DNA of 64,000 bases from Cervus elaphus (lineage: Eukaryota; Chordata; Mammalia; Artiodactyla; Cervidae), in the NCBI RefSeq assembly GCF_910594005.1, contig NC_057818.1:58354001-58418000 (forward strand), read 5' to 3'. The position numbers and the translations under genes were made by a program. Shown here one piece after another: positions 45,411 to 56,700 of the stretch. The notes under the pieces were generated by a model. The model was not told where the DNA came from and ran no database searches. It was given only the letters and a program-made list of their open reading frames with translations. The first letter of the stretch is position 1. Each line of letters opens with the position of its first letter.

Positions 45411-46237
45411 ACATTGTTAGGATACAAAACAGAGGAAGTATATATGAAATGAATTTTGCATAAAACTGATATTTTTTATGTTAGGTTCAAGTTAGAATTT
45501 CCTTGTTTTTTCTGACATGCCCAGGTTCTGATAGTGCATCTTCCGTGTGATCCATTTACACCATGACATATGATCTCCACTGGCTCTGGTGATTTCTCTG
45601 AGATTATCAGGCTATAACGTTCATTTTGTTTCCCTCTGTCTTTAAACAAGGCTGTGGAAAAATGGAATGAGGGACATGTGAAAACCCTCACACTTAATGG
45701 AGAAACTCCACATCTTCTTGGTTTCTCTTTGCTTTGGAAAATGAACACTCACTGTGTTGATGATCGATACTGGGTTTGGGGAGTGAGAGTTTTCATCACT
45801 CAAGCCCAAGTGTGATGTTTCCAGTACACTCCTCGCTCATATCACAGACATAGTCTTCTTACTCACATTTTTGCATTTTTTTGTCAAAATATTTGCAAAG
45901 ATCCTATTGGTGCTAATCTGTTTTCACCTGTGTTGAATTTCTAAGATACAGCTCAACAAAATGATCCAGTTTTTCAAGAAATTAAAGTTTCAGAGCCAAG
46001 CGCTTTAATTTATCTCATACCATTGTATATGTTTGCCCCCTAGTGTATTTAAAATATACAAAGAATACCTTCCACAAGTAGATGTATATATTTTAACCCA
46101 TTAAAAATAATGTCGATTTTATTGACATGAATAGGAATGACTGAACTGAACTGAACATGAACTCATTTTATTGACATGAATATCAATTTTATTGACATGA
46201 ATATGAATGAACTCAGCTGAACTGAACTGAACTGTAC
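45411..46237 (+). other. ZNF-C intron 1 sequence
   Basis: Intron sequence; 45411-45520 aligns with 20606-20700 of ZNF-B. No other feature seen. Confidence 0.5.
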
Positions 46238-46925
46238 ATGAATCACTTCAGTTCCGTTGCTCATTCGTGTCTCACTCCTTGTGACCCCATGAACCGCAGC
46301 ACTCCAGGTCTCCCTGTCCATCACCAACTCCTGGAGTGTATCCAAACTCATGTCCATTGAATCAATGATGCCATCTAACCATCTCATCCTCTGTCGTCCC
46401 CTTCTCCTCCTGCCTTCAATCTTTCCCAACATCAGGGTCTTTTCAAATGAGTCAGTTTTGCGCATCAGATGGCCAAAATATTGGAGTTTCAGCTTGAACA
46501 TCCGTCTTTCCAATGAACATCCAGACTGATTTCCTTTAGGATGGACTGGTTGGATCTCCTTGCAGTCCAAGGGACTCTCAAGAGTCTTCTGCAACACCAC
46601 AGTTCAAAAGCATCAATTCTTTTATGCTCAGCTTTCTTTATAGTCCAACTCTCACATCCATACATGACTACTGGAAAAACCATATCCTTGACTAGACGGA
46701 CCTTTGTGGACAGAGTAATGTTTCTGCTTTTTAATATGCTGCCTAGGTTGGTCATAACTTTCCTTGCAAGGAGTAAGCATCTTTTAATTTCGTGGCTGCA
46801 GTCACCATCTGCAGGGATTTTGGAGCCCCCAAAAAGAAAGTCAGCCACTGTTTCCACTCTTTCCCCATCTATTTGCCATGAAGTGAGGGGACCGGATGCT
46901 GTGATCTTAGTTTTCTGAATGTTAG
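46238..46925 (-). mobile_element. BovB 3' region, antisense
   Basis: TCACTTCAGTTCCGTTGCTC to CATGAAGTGAGGGGACCGGATG. The minus-strand frame contains WLDGIIDSMDMSLDTLQELV and VMYGCESWTIKKAEH, typical BovB tail translations. Confidence 0.92.
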
Positions 46926-47061
46926 CTTTTTCTTAATACTCTTAGTAAGTATACAGTCTCATTGTAATATGTCTGTATGCATGAAAATGTTAAAAGTATT
47001 TTTTTTTCTTGTTTTGGTATTCTCCCCAGTTATATAAAGTTCTTTAAAAAAAAAATACACG

Positions 47062-47236
47062 TATTTATGTTTGGCTGAGTTGTGTCTTGGTCGTAGCCTG
47101 CAGAATCTTGGAGCCATGTGGGGGACTTTGTTGCAGCAGCCAAACTTTAGCTGTGGTGTGTGGCATCTAGTTCTCTAACAAGGGACTGAACCCAGCCTCC
47201 TGACTTGGGAGCTCAGACTACCAGGGAAGACCCTAG
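47062..47236 (-). mobile_element. CHR-type SINE fragment, antisense
   Basis: GTTGCAGCAGCCAAACTTTAGC and AACAAGGGACTGAACCCAGCC on plus, complement of a CHR body. The following 47237-47715 is plain intron sequence without recognised features. Confidence 0.65.
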
Positions 47237-47718
47237 AAAAACTCGTATACACTTTCTTTAGTGTTGACTCTGTGTATTTGTGTTTTACTAGTTAAATTTT
47301 AGTTCACATGAACTGAAGCAAATTCAAGATCTGTCATTTAATGAATGTTTGACAAAATATTTGCAAAACGGTGGAACAAGAATTGTTGATTTTATATTAT
47401 TTATGTGATGCATTCAAGACCCTGTAAAAACTTTTAGAAAGACATATAGTATATACTAAATACTTCAAAGGATTATTGCTGCTATCGGTAGTATTCTATC
47501 AGACCTGTCAATTTTGTAAAATACTTAAAATTCAAAGTTAAGTATTAATTCTTACCTTAGGGGTCTACTTCTTTGCTATTCAGAACGGTCATTCATGTAT
47601 CAGAATTTTCAATATTACTAGTTAAAATAAGCTTGTTAAAAATGCGGCACATTGGCTCCACTCCAGTACTCTTAGATCAGAGCATGCTTTTTTAAAATAT
47701 TTCCTGTTTCCTTGATAG

Positions 47719-47927
47719 GGGGCTTCCCTGGTGGCTCAGATGGTGAAGAATCTGCCTGCAATGTGGGAGACCCGGGCCCGATCCCTTGGTGGGGAAGATT
47801 CCCCTGGAGAAGGAAATGGCAACTCACTCCAGTATTCTTGCCTGAAAAATCCCATGGACAGAGAAGCCTGGCATGCTACAGTCCATGGGGTCGGAAAGAA
47901 TCAGACATGACTGAGTGACTAACATGC
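47719..47927 (+). mobile_element. Bov-tA SINE
   Basis: GGGGGCTTCCCTGGTGGCTCAG start, CAACTCACTCCAGTATTCTTGCCTG body and CAGACATGACTGAGTGACTAA end. Confidence 0.93.
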
Positions 47928-48235
47928 TTTCCTTGATAGACAGTTTATCCTGGGTCACAGGAGTACAACTCTCAAAAATAGATGTCAGTGTTGATGTGAT
48001 TCTTTTATAATTTTTCTTCCAGATCAGAATAGTTTCTATAGTGGTCTGTGGATCATATCTCATTCTCTTTTCCTGGGGTTAGAAATACAGTGGAAAATAC
48101 GGTAGTATAAAAATTATATTCTTGTGTAACACCAGACATTCTCCTACATCAAAACCATTTCTCTTGCTGGTTTCATCTTGGGTCACATTAGGAAGTCTTC
48201 CCAGGTCCACGTGGCTCATGTCCTTTATATTTCAG

Positions 48236-48362
48236 GGGCTGCTGACATTCCAGGATGTGACCATAGATTTCACTCAAGAGGAGTGGGAATGCCTGGACCT
48301 CGGTCAGCGGGAATTGTACAGGGACGTGATGTTAGAGAACTACGGGAATCTGGCCTGCTTGG
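48236..48362 (+). CDS. ZNF-C coding exon 2: KRAB A box
   Basis: A 127-bp exon, the canonical KRAB-A size, between TATATTTCAG and GTGAGG splice sites. It starts in phase 0 and ends one base into a glycine codon. It reads LLTFQDVTIDFTQEEWECL, then the LYRDVMLENY block, keeping the DV, EEW and MLE residues needed to bind TRIM28. By family knowledge this makes the protein a transcriptional repressor working through TRIM28 and SETDB1. Residues 6-47 of the predicted protein. Confidence 0.95.
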
Positions 48363-48524
48363 GTGAGGATCACTTGCTTCCATAATCCCTTATGTATCCT
48401 CAGGGTTTTGGTTCATTCATTCTAGAATGTCTCCTGGAATTTTCTGCTTTGTCCAGTAGAGGTTAAGATCCCTACTTTCCAGGGGAAAGTAACCTTCTTT
48501 CTTGATGTAACCTGTCTCCTTGTT

Positions 48525-48903
48525 GTTCAGTTGCTAAGTGATGTCCAACTCTTTGCGATCCCGTGGAATGCAGCAAGCCAGGCTTCCCTAGCCTTCTTTA
48601 ACTCCCAAAGTTTGCTCAAATTCATATCCACTGAGTCAATACTGCTCTTCAACCATCTCATCTTCTGCCACTCCCTTCTCCTGCCCTCAATCTTTCCCAG
48701 CATCAGGGACTTTTCCAATGAATTGGCTCTTCGCATCAGGTTGCCAAAGTATTGGAGCTTCAGCACCAGTGCTTCCAATGAATATTCAGGGTTGATTTCT
48801 TTAGGATTGACTGGTGTGATCTCCTTGCTGACCAAGGGACTCTCAGGAGTCTTCTCCAGCACCATACTTCGAAGGCATCAATTCTTTGGTGCTCAGTCTT
48901 CTT
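48525..48903 (-). mobile_element. BovB 3' region, antisense, outer part
   Basis: CTTGTTGTTCAGTTGCTAAGTG to TTCTTTGGTGCTCAG; the complement of a BovB tail. It is split by the MED4 retrocopy and resumes at 50299. Confidence 0.9.
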
Positions 48904-50278
48904 CTTCTTCTTCTTCTTTTTTTTTTTTTACAAACAAAAATAAGTTTATTTACAAAAAATACAATAATTACAAAGAGTATAAATTGAGATGATTTCTCCT
49001 CTTCTTGTGACAAAAAGTAATAGCCTTTACTTTCAGATGAGGGTTTCTGTTATATAATGCACACTCTGTGATCGGCTGCTCTTGTTTATGCTTTTCTAAA
49101 TAACTGCAGGAAGCCTACTAATGATAGGTACGTGGGTCATTTCCCTCAAATCTTATTTCCAGTACTATGCACAAGTCCAACACAATTGGAACAGAACAAG
49201 GTAAGACAGCATTGAACTGAAAAAGCTTTACCCCAACAGTAAAGTGTGATTTTTCTTTAAGTATTAACCTAGTGGTTTAGAACTGAAACCTAATTTTCGG
49301 CTTTAAAAAAAAAGTCCACTATGATTTTTAATGGGCAGAACAATTCTACAGCCAACATCACCTGGCTAGCTTTCCACATTGACCTAATAAGAAACAGATT
49401 TCTATAGTATTCAATTCTGTTTGCTTTTCATCTTATGGTTTCTAATCAGAGTCACTGGTGCTGCTTGAGGAGTCCGTTGACATAACCTCTACATCGGCCT
49501 CGTTTTCTTTGTTGTGCCCTGGAGGTTCCAACAGAAAGTCATGACTGTGGTTTGGTGGCAACCTATTTATCGCCATGTCGTTTGACTGCCTGGGATACTG
49601 TGGAGCAAGGACATCTGGCAGTCTGCCCGCTGCAAGTGCATCCCCTGGGAGATGACCATTTACTCCATTAGTGGAAGGATTGTTCATCTGACCCAGTAAT
49701 CCACTTCTCATCTCCAAATCAGTTGGGTATGGTCTCCGTGGGTCCCCTGGGACCCAGGTCAGTGGGGCACACACAGCATTACTTGCACTAATCCTATGTG
49801 CATACTTAATCATTTCTTCAGAGGAAATAGCACCTTTTCTTGCTTTTTCTATTGACTTGAGTTTTTCTATTGCTTGGTAAACAGCTGTTGCCAGTATCTG
49901 TTCTGCTTCCTTTAGCTGTTTTTGTAGTTGCTGAATATCACTGTCTCTCTTTTCTACTTCTTTTTCTAAAACTTGCATTTCATGATGGGCTTTTCCCTGA
50001 TTAAGTGCCAATTTCATTAGTTCCTGAAATTCCCCATCTCTGTGAATTAACAACTCCAGGACCTGGTTCTCCTCTCCAGACTGTAGCAACTTTTGGTTTC
50101 TTGAAATTGCCAGCATTTCTACAAGTTCTCTCGACCAGACCTCCAGATCTTCCAGCGCTGACAGCAGCCGCTCTCGCGTGCTGTTACCGCCGGCAGCTCC
50201 TAAGCCGCCGCCCGGCCGCTCCTCCGTCTTGCCACTCGCTGCCGCCGCCATGCTGCCCACAGACCAGCGTGCACGCAG
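48904..50278 (-). mobile_element. MED4: Retroposed MED4 mRNA copy
   Basis: The copy reads from the 5'UTR (about 50278) down to a poly(A) tail (poly(T) at 48904-48929 on plus) and has no introns. The flanks CTTTGGTGCTCAGTCTTCTT (48884-48903) and CTCTGGTGCTCAGCCTTCTT (50279-50298) are a 20-bp duplication with two differences. It landed in a BovB tail. Confidence 0.93.
49442..50251 (-). CDS. MED4: MED4-like retrogene with intact frame
   Basis: Uninterrupted 269-codon frame, close to the 270 residues of mammalian MED4, a subunit of the Mediator middle module that links transcription factors to RNA polymerase II. Visible parts: an Ala/Gly-rich N-terminus, ERLLSALEDLEVWSREL, a long coiled coil (KEVEKRDSDIQQLQKQLKEA), SASNAVCAPLTWVPGDPRRP and an acidic Ser-rich end (STDSSSSTSDSD). 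ATG at 50251; the stop TAG is at 49442-49444. A few residues differ from the family consensus (for example QAIEKLKS and NDMAINRLPP). It lacks its own promoter and is antisense within a ZNF-C intron. It may be a young processed pseudogene that has not yet decayed. Confidence 0.85.
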   Translation of the reverse strand: MAAAASGKTEERPGGGLGAAGGNSTRERLLSALEDLEVWSRELVEMLAISRNQKLLQSGEENQVLELLIHRDGEFQELMKLALNQGKAHHEMQVLEKEVEKRDSDIQQLQKQLKEAEQILATAVYQAIEKLKSIEKARKGAISSEEMIKYAHRISASNAVCAPLTWVPGDPRRPYPTDLEMRSGLLGQMNNPSTNGVNGHLPGDALAAGRLPDVLAPQYPRQSNDMAINRLPPNHSHDFLLEPPGHNKENEADVEVMSTDSSSSTSDSD

Positions 50279-50298
50279 CTCTGGTGCTCAGCCTTCTT

Positions 50299-51050
50299 TA
50301 TGTTCCAAATATCACATCCATACATGACTATTGAAAAATCCATAGCTTTGACTATACAGACCTTTGTTGGCAAAGTGATGTCTGTGCTTTTTACTATGCT
50401 GTCTTTGTCATAGCTTTTCTTCCAAAGGGCAAGCATCTTTTATCTTTTTATTTTTTGGCAAGCATCTTTTAACGTCATGGCTGCAGTCACCATCTGCAGT
50501 AATTTTGGAGCCCACCCCCCCTCCCAAAACTAAATCTGTCACTGTTTCCACTTTTCACCTATCTATTTGCCGTGAAGTGATGAGACTGGATGCCATGATC
50601 TTAGTTTTCTGAATGTTGAGTTTTAAGCCAGCTTTTTCACTCTCCTCTTTCACCCCCATCAAGAGCCTTTTTAGTTCCTCTTCAAGTTCTGCCATTAGAG
50701 TGATATCATCTGTATATCTGAGGTTGTTGATATCTCTCCTGGTAATCTTGATTCTAGGTTGTGATTCATCCAGCCCAGCATTTCACATGATGTACTCTGC
50801 ATAGAAATTAAATAAGCAGGGTGGCCATGTACAGCCTTGATGTGCTCCTTTCCCAATCTGCAACCAGTCAACTGTTCCATGTACAGTTCTAACTGTTGCT
50901 TCTTGACCTGCATATACTTCATTCTAGGTTCATGATAATTCTGTAAGTTCTGTGGTATCAAATAGTGCCACTCTCCTCTTAAAACTGGAATTCCACTACC
51001 TGCTTTTGCCTTAGTAGTACTTGAACATAATATCAGAATCTGATTCTGAT
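50299..51050 (-). mobile_element. BovB 3' region, antisense, inner part with RT
   Basis: Continues the element split at 48903: TTCCAAATATCACATCCATACATGAC, GGCTGCAGTCACCATCTGCAG, then the RT end (CTGTATATCTGAGGTTGTTGATA, GTTCTAACTGTTGCTTCTTGACCTGCATA). Confidence 0.88.
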
Positions 51051-51211
51051 GCATTTGTCTTTCAAAGATGCTTCCAATACATTATTTGGTGAAATCATTT
51101 TTTTAATGCTATTTTAACTTTCTACCTTGACTTCTCTCTCACCTGAATACATATTGGATTGGAAATTGATGAATATCTCAGAAAACACATATTCCTTTTT
51201 CTGATGAACAG

Positions 51212-51304
51212 GTCTTGTGGTCTCTAAGCCAGACCTGGTCACATTTCTGGAGCAAATGAAGGATCCCTGGGATGTAAGGAGAATGGAGACAGCCGTATAC
51301 CCAG
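51212..51304 (+). CDS. ZNF-C coding exon 3: KRAB B box
   Basis: A 93-bp exon between CTGATGAACAG and GTATGT. Two bases complete the glycine from the previous exon. It then reads LVVSKPDLVTFLEQMKDPWD and ends VYPG in the same 1-base phase. VSKPDLVTFLEQ is the KRAB-B signature, which strengthens repression. Residues 48-78 of the predicted protein. Confidence 0.94.
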
Positions 51305-51825
51305 GTATGTGTCTATGGATGAAGCAGATAAGTCAGGTGAGAGGGCCAAGCACTGGGGAAGAAGTCATACTTTGTCGTGTGGTTTGAGAAGATCTGCTTC
51401 AGTTGAGATGATTTTGGATTAGGCTAGGTTTATTTCTGTCACCGTCATAGAGCGTCATCTCCTGACCCATTCCTGATTCTTTTCATCATTTGTATATTTT
51501 TCTCCAGTGATTAATTTTCACATTCACAGTTAGAACCAAAATATTTGTCTTGGCCTGGAACAACCTGCATGACCTGATAATTCGTCCATTTTGGGGAGGT
51601 TTTAGAAAATCTGTGCATATTTCTGAGTAACTATATTAACCCCTTTTAAAAGTGCTGATTCTGTCCCTAGTCAGAAGTGTGTGGGTGGAGCTGTGAAAAA
51701 ATTGCCAAACTTGTAGGAATACTGGGGACAGATGTTTTTTGTTTTCTACCATATAATTTCCAGTGCACTGGAAACTACACATATGACCTTAGAAATTTCA
51801 TAATCAAATTCTTTCTTCACTGCAT

Positions 51826-52372
51826 TGTGACAGCCACGCTTTCCGGGAAACAAACTCACTCAGAAGGACAATGCAGATAGTGGAGTGCAGTTTATTACAC
51901 CAGCGGGCCCAAGGCAGAGTCTCCTCTTAGCCAAGGGCCCCGACCAGCATTTGTGAAAATCTTTTATACCCCATGTGTTCATGTCCAAACCCACCACCCC
52001 AATCCCTTGATGCTTACAAAGAAAGGGTAAATACAATCACAATAACCCCATCATTCACGTGTTATGTGTTCAAACAGTTAATCATCAATATGCCCACGGT
52101 TGCATTCCAACCAGTTAATAACCGATAAGCCTGGGCTTACATTCTGATAGATAGTGTCCAGAGGCAGGGGTGATTATTGTCTGTTTTCTCTTAGGTGATG
52201 AGTAGCCTGGATATGATCTTCAAGGTTCCCCTGTCCAGAGGGGGTTTTATCCTTCCATTGTCATTTCCACAGGCACTAAGCAGAGACTTCAGGGTCCACT
52301 GGAGAGGTGGCTGAGCACGATCAGCACAGAGAGGCCTGAGATGGAGGCCAGGCCCTATGAATTCCTTCTTCA
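51826..52372 (-). repeat. Provirus 3' LTR
   Basis: 547 bp with TG...CA ends. On minus it carries a TATAAAAG box (complement at 51961-51968) and AATAAA (complement at 51891-51896). Confidence 0.92.
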
Positions 52373-52384
52373 TTCCCCCCTCTT
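52373..52384 (-). promoter_or_regulatory. Polypurine tract
   Basis: On minus AAGAGGGGGGAA lies directly before the 3' LTR start TGAAGAAGG. This is the usual site of plus-strand DNA priming. Confidence 0.85.
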
Positions 52385-52385
52385 G

Positions 52386-53370
52386 ATGCTCTTAACTCAT
52401 ATTATGAGCATCATTCATAGGGACATATTGCAGCCTGGCTCTCCAACTGCCAATTAGGGAGAATGACATCAACCTTTGGGTTATAAAGTTCATAATACAT
52501 TGCAAAATTCAGGGTCCACAAAGCAGAAGTATCAAGGCAACTTTAACAGTGGTAAATATAGTTTTCCACCAATCGCTCTTCACCCAAGATAGGACCGAAG
52601 TCCAGAAAGGAATGCTCTCATTTGACATTGCTTTTACCTGGTTTTTCATGTCATCTAAAGTAGTTGATACATTGTCAGATAAGTCAGGAATGTATACACA
52701 ACATTCAACCTTAATTATAGCACAGGTCTCTCCTTGAGCAGCTGTGAGTATGTCCAAAGCCATTTTATTATGAATTACTGCTTTTCTCATTTAGACTTGC
52801 TCTTCATTTAAGGCTTGGATGGCTTCTGTTCTATCTAGGAGGGCCTGTTTGTGAAATTAGTCAAGGCCTCTACTTTAATCATAATATATTTGTTGTCCCT
52901 ACAGAGGGTACGAAAAAGGCAGCAATATACTCATACCACTGAAACACAGATCGTGTCCACCTAGCATGTAAATAAGGTAGATTTACTGGGGCTTGTTGTA
53001 GGCTAGGCTTTTGCTACACTGGCATTTTTATCAAATGTAACCCCATGACCCGAGTCTATTGACTGTAGGTCTCACAGCAAGAGAGCAAGGAGAGGTAATG
53101 ATTGACAAGAGAGAGGAAAGTCTTTTTGTCATCCCAGAAAAGAGCAGAGTGGTTTAAAATCTGCCTGGCGGCACGGTGACACCCACCAAGGAAGTCCATC
53201 CTTCACAGAGAGAGGCATAGTCCTACATACCCAGAAGTTGTAGGTGTTCTGGAAGTCCGTGTAGGAATGTGCCCATGAGGTGCAAACGTTGTCCTGAGTT
53301 GAGAGAGAAGTTAAATTCAAAATCACGTTGATGAGGCCAAGCAGCAGGAGTTGATTGTGCTGCTTCATCC
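52386..53370 (-). pseudogene. Retroviral env remnant
   Basis: The N-terminal piece (53368-53129) has a hydrophobic leader and a tryptophan- and cysteine-containing start. The C-terminal piece (52790-52509) is from the transmembrane subunit, with a C-x6-CC motif (CAIIKVECC) and a hydrophobic anchor at its end. Most of the surface subunit is missing: the whole block is about 1 kb where a family member has nearly 2 kb. Not able to encode an envelope. Confidence 0.8.
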
Positions 53371-53689
53371 TGAAGGGGCTCGTCCAGAATCTTCTTTTCC
53401 TTCTTCTTAAGGATGGTCTTAGTCTCTCGAGGGTCAGTGGGGTCCCTCTATGCTGTCCACTCAGCGTTTTCTGGGTATGCGTGGTATGCTCTCTTCACCC
53501 TCGTATGATGGATCAAGGGACAATACCTGCAACTTTAACTGCAGTAGGGGTAGTTAGAATAACATAAGGGCCCTTTCACCAAGGGGCTAGCAAATCATGT
53601 TTCCAATCTTTGACCCATACTTGGTCACCAAGTGTAAACTCATGAATCTGTTCCCCAAGGGGGAACGGCACCCTTTCTTGTACAAACTT

Positions 53690-54652
53690 AGTTACTCAAT
53701 TTATTACCTTACCGAGTTCCATCTGCTGTGAAATCCTATCCCGCCTTACCTGAGGCAAATTTGTTGACACCTGTTTTATTATGGGAGGAGGCCTCCCATA
53801 CACAATTTCGTGTGGAGAATAGCCTTGGGACTGTGGGGTCATCCTGAGTCTGAGCAGAGCCGTCGGAAGCAAGTACACTCAGGAGCAGTCAGTCTCTCTG
53901 ATCCACTTGGAGAGTCTTTAAGTGTCCGGTTGGCTCATTCCACCATCTCAGAACTCTGGGCCTATATGCAGTGTGCAGTTTCCATTTGATGTTTAAAGTT
54001 TTGCTTACTTGTTGTACTAAATCAGCTACAAAAGCCAGGCCATTGCCTGATCCAATGCTGGTAGGAAATCCAAATCTGGGAACTATTTCCCTAAGCAGGC
54101 ACCAGGCTACTTCCGATGTTCTTTCAGTCTAGGTAGGAAAAGCTTTTACCCATCTCGGGAATGTACATACCATGACCAGGAGATAATGGTAGTGTCGGTG
54201 AGGTTTCATTTCAGTGAAGTCCACTCCCAGGTGTTCAAGGGTCAGTGTGCCTTTCTGCTGAATACCCGGAGGATTTTGTCTGAATCCCGGAGAGGCAGCA
54301 TTCACCTGTGAGCAGGCAGCATGGCCTAGGTGGATCGCCTGGTGTGTCTGGCTTACCAGACTGTGTGCCAGCTCCTCCAGTACCAATAATTTGCCACTTG
54401 GCAATTCCCACCATCACTTTTCAGTCTTGATGGCCCTTTCCACTTTGGCTAACCTGAGAGCCATTGTCCTTGTTTTATCAGGCTAGTGCCATCAGTATAT
54501 AGGACCAAATTAGGGTCTGGAACCTTGAGCACTTCTTTAAAACAAACCCCAGATACCTCACCTACTCTTTGTAGATCTGTGCCTTCTTCTTTGACACCGG
54601 GTAACCTGCTTCCATCAACAGCTGGAGCAGTGCATTTGTCCCTTCCCAACAT
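53690..54652 (-). pseudogene. Retroviral pol remnant: RNase H and integrase
   Basis: Fragments in element order: an RNase H start (NLVLYTDGTS, about 54520), the integrase core (HLGVDFTEMKP and VKAFPT, 54404-54129) and the integrase C-terminal part (GYSPHEIVYGRPPP, about 53820). Frames change between pieces. The RT connection and most of RNase H are deleted. Confidence 0.82.
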
Positions 54653-55131
54653 TTTTCCTTGGTCTCAGCAGCCAGCAGCAGGTCATCCCCATATTGTAAG
54701 AGCCGACATCCATACTCTTCCGGATGGAATGAGTCCAGGTCAGAAGCCAAGGCTTCCCGAAAGATGGCTGGGAAGTTTTTAACCCCTTGTGGGGGAGTCC
54801 AGATGAGCTGTTGTTTGGTGCTCCCGACTGGATCTTCCCATTCAAAGGCAAAGATGGGCTGTGACGCGGGGGCGAGGCGTATGCAGAAGAAGGCATCCTT
54901 GAGATCTAGGCAAGTGTAAACTTTAGTCCTCGGTGGGAGGAGGCTAAGTAAGGTATACGGGTTTGGAACAGTGGGGTGTAAAGTCACAGTAGCCTGGTTG
55001 ACTAGCCTGAGATCTTGTACAGGCCTATAGTCCTGTCCTCCTTCCCTGTTGACTGGCAGGATTGGCGTATTCCAAGCTGACTGGCACTCTAGTAGAATGC
55101 CTGCTTGTTTCAATCTATTGATGTGGGGCAA
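54562..55131 (-). pseudogene. Retroviral reverse transcriptase fragment
   Basis: A 189-codon open piece with the RT fingers and palm: QDYRPVQDLRLVN, CLDLKDAFF, and the catalytic box YGDD (gammaretroviruses usually have YVDD). It joins almost directly to RNase H sequence, so the thumb and connection are lost. Confidence 0.88.
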
Positions 55132-55274
55132 TATGCCGGTTCAGGCCTCCATCCATACTGGGTACTGGCACTGTCTAACCGGGATGGTGCCTGGTTTGAG
55201 TTCCATTATCACTGGGGCGTGATGTTTAGCCAGCCTAGGGGGCGGGGGGGAGGGGGTTGTCTTCCACGAAGACC

Positions 55275-55721
55275 TCAGGGAATAATTGAGTTAGCTCCCT
55301 CATCCTCTTCTGGCCCACCCGGTTCTGCCTTCAGACGCTCATGGAACCTCCACTCATCTTGGGTTGGTATTGAGAGAGAGGGCAAATAAGTCATAGAGTC
55401 CGTCCAGAAGGTGGGCCTCTCCTCAGGGGAGAAAGTCACTTGTGCTCCTAGTTTGGAGAGCAAGTCTCTTCCCAACAGGGGTACTAGGCACTCAGGAATG
55501 TAGAGGAATTCAGGAATCACTTGGTGCCCACTCCCCCCCCCCCCCACAATCTGACATTTTCTGGGCTGGCAAAACGGTTTACTCATCTCTTCTCCCGATA
55601 CCCCAGTTACAGCCGTAGTCTTTTTGGACAGAGGTGCCACAGGTTTTGTTACTACCGACAGTTCTGCTCCTGTATCCACCCTGAAGTCAATATTTTGGTC
55701 CCCCACTCTTAAGGTCACCAT
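55275..55721 (-). pseudogene. Retroviral protease fragment
   Basis: Contains the aspartic protease active-site box VDTGAELSVV and the distal LLGRDLLSKLGAQV, in the order of retroviral proteases. The piece is open, but its neighbours are broken. A poly(C) run at about 55535-55548 (poly(G) on minus) lies within it. Confidence 0.86.
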
Positions 55722-56700
55722 GGGCTCTCAGGGACCTGATATCTCTGAGCCCTGGCAGCCCTAGTTAATTTCCAAGTCAGCAAGCCCCACAACTGTGGGA
55801 CCTTCCTCTCCTTCCTTGCCTTAGGGCATTCATTCTTCCAGTGGCCAAAAGCTCGGCACTGGGCACACTGGTTTGGCTGTAATGGGCCCAGGGCATCCCT
55901 TGGGACTGGCTGAAGGACTGTCCTGTCCCTGGGGCAGATGAGGTTTTCTGGAGGGCCCGAGACAGACTTTGCCAGAGCAGCAGCTTGCACTGTAAGTCTC
56001 TTGTCTGTTCTCTTTCGTTCCCTCCAGCTCTCTGGCAGAGCGTGGTCTCTGCTTAATTCCAACGTCTCCCTCCCTCTCTTGTCAGTACTCCCCGGGAGAG
56101 GCGGGTATAGCTTGGGCGGTTCAGGTAGAGCCGGAACCTGGAAGTGTTGGCCAGAGGCTTCTGTCACCGGGATCAGAGCCTGCCCAAACAGCGGCTCTAC
56201 GAACTCCGGGAAAGCTGGCGGAGGAGCAGCGGCTGTTGCAGAAACTTCACCTGGCCCTGGATCGGGCATTAAGGCGGCCTCAGGTTCTGGTGGAGCACTG
56301 GGAGGCAGGCGTTTCATTATCCAGCATGGGGGAGGGGTCAGGTCATCCCTGTCTAAATCCTGTAGAATTTCCTTTTTTATCATCAGTCAAATTTTGTGCC
56401 CTTCATATTTTTCCCTTTCCCTTCTGGATACAGAACCTTGTCTGAGTAGGAGGGTCTCAAGCTAACCCTAGCCATGAGTCAATAGATGGATATTGATCCA
56501 GGTGTCCTGGTTCTCCTGTGACTACTGTGTAGATTGCTTTCACTATTTTTAAGTTCACGGTATTCTCTGGTGGCCATCCTGCTCCCATAGGGGGCCATTC
56601 GACCTCACAGAGTATGTGGAGGCAGTTAGGCTTCATCTTCACCCCATAGTCTCCTCCCAATCCCTTCTTTAAAATTGTCACTCCAATGCAGTTGCCTTAG
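55722..56700 (-). pseudogene. Retroviral gag remnant
   Basis: The matrix-like N-terminal part (56681-56457) is separated by a stop from a proline-rich region and a single nucleocapsid CCHC zinc knuckle (CAQCRAFGHWKNEC, about 55840). The capsid that should lie between them is deleted. Confidence 0.82.

Noticed and set aside
46163..46857. Minus-strand frames of 145 and 122 residues
   Set aside because: Both are the non-coding or terminal part of a BovB tail; the same translations recur at each BovB copy in the window.
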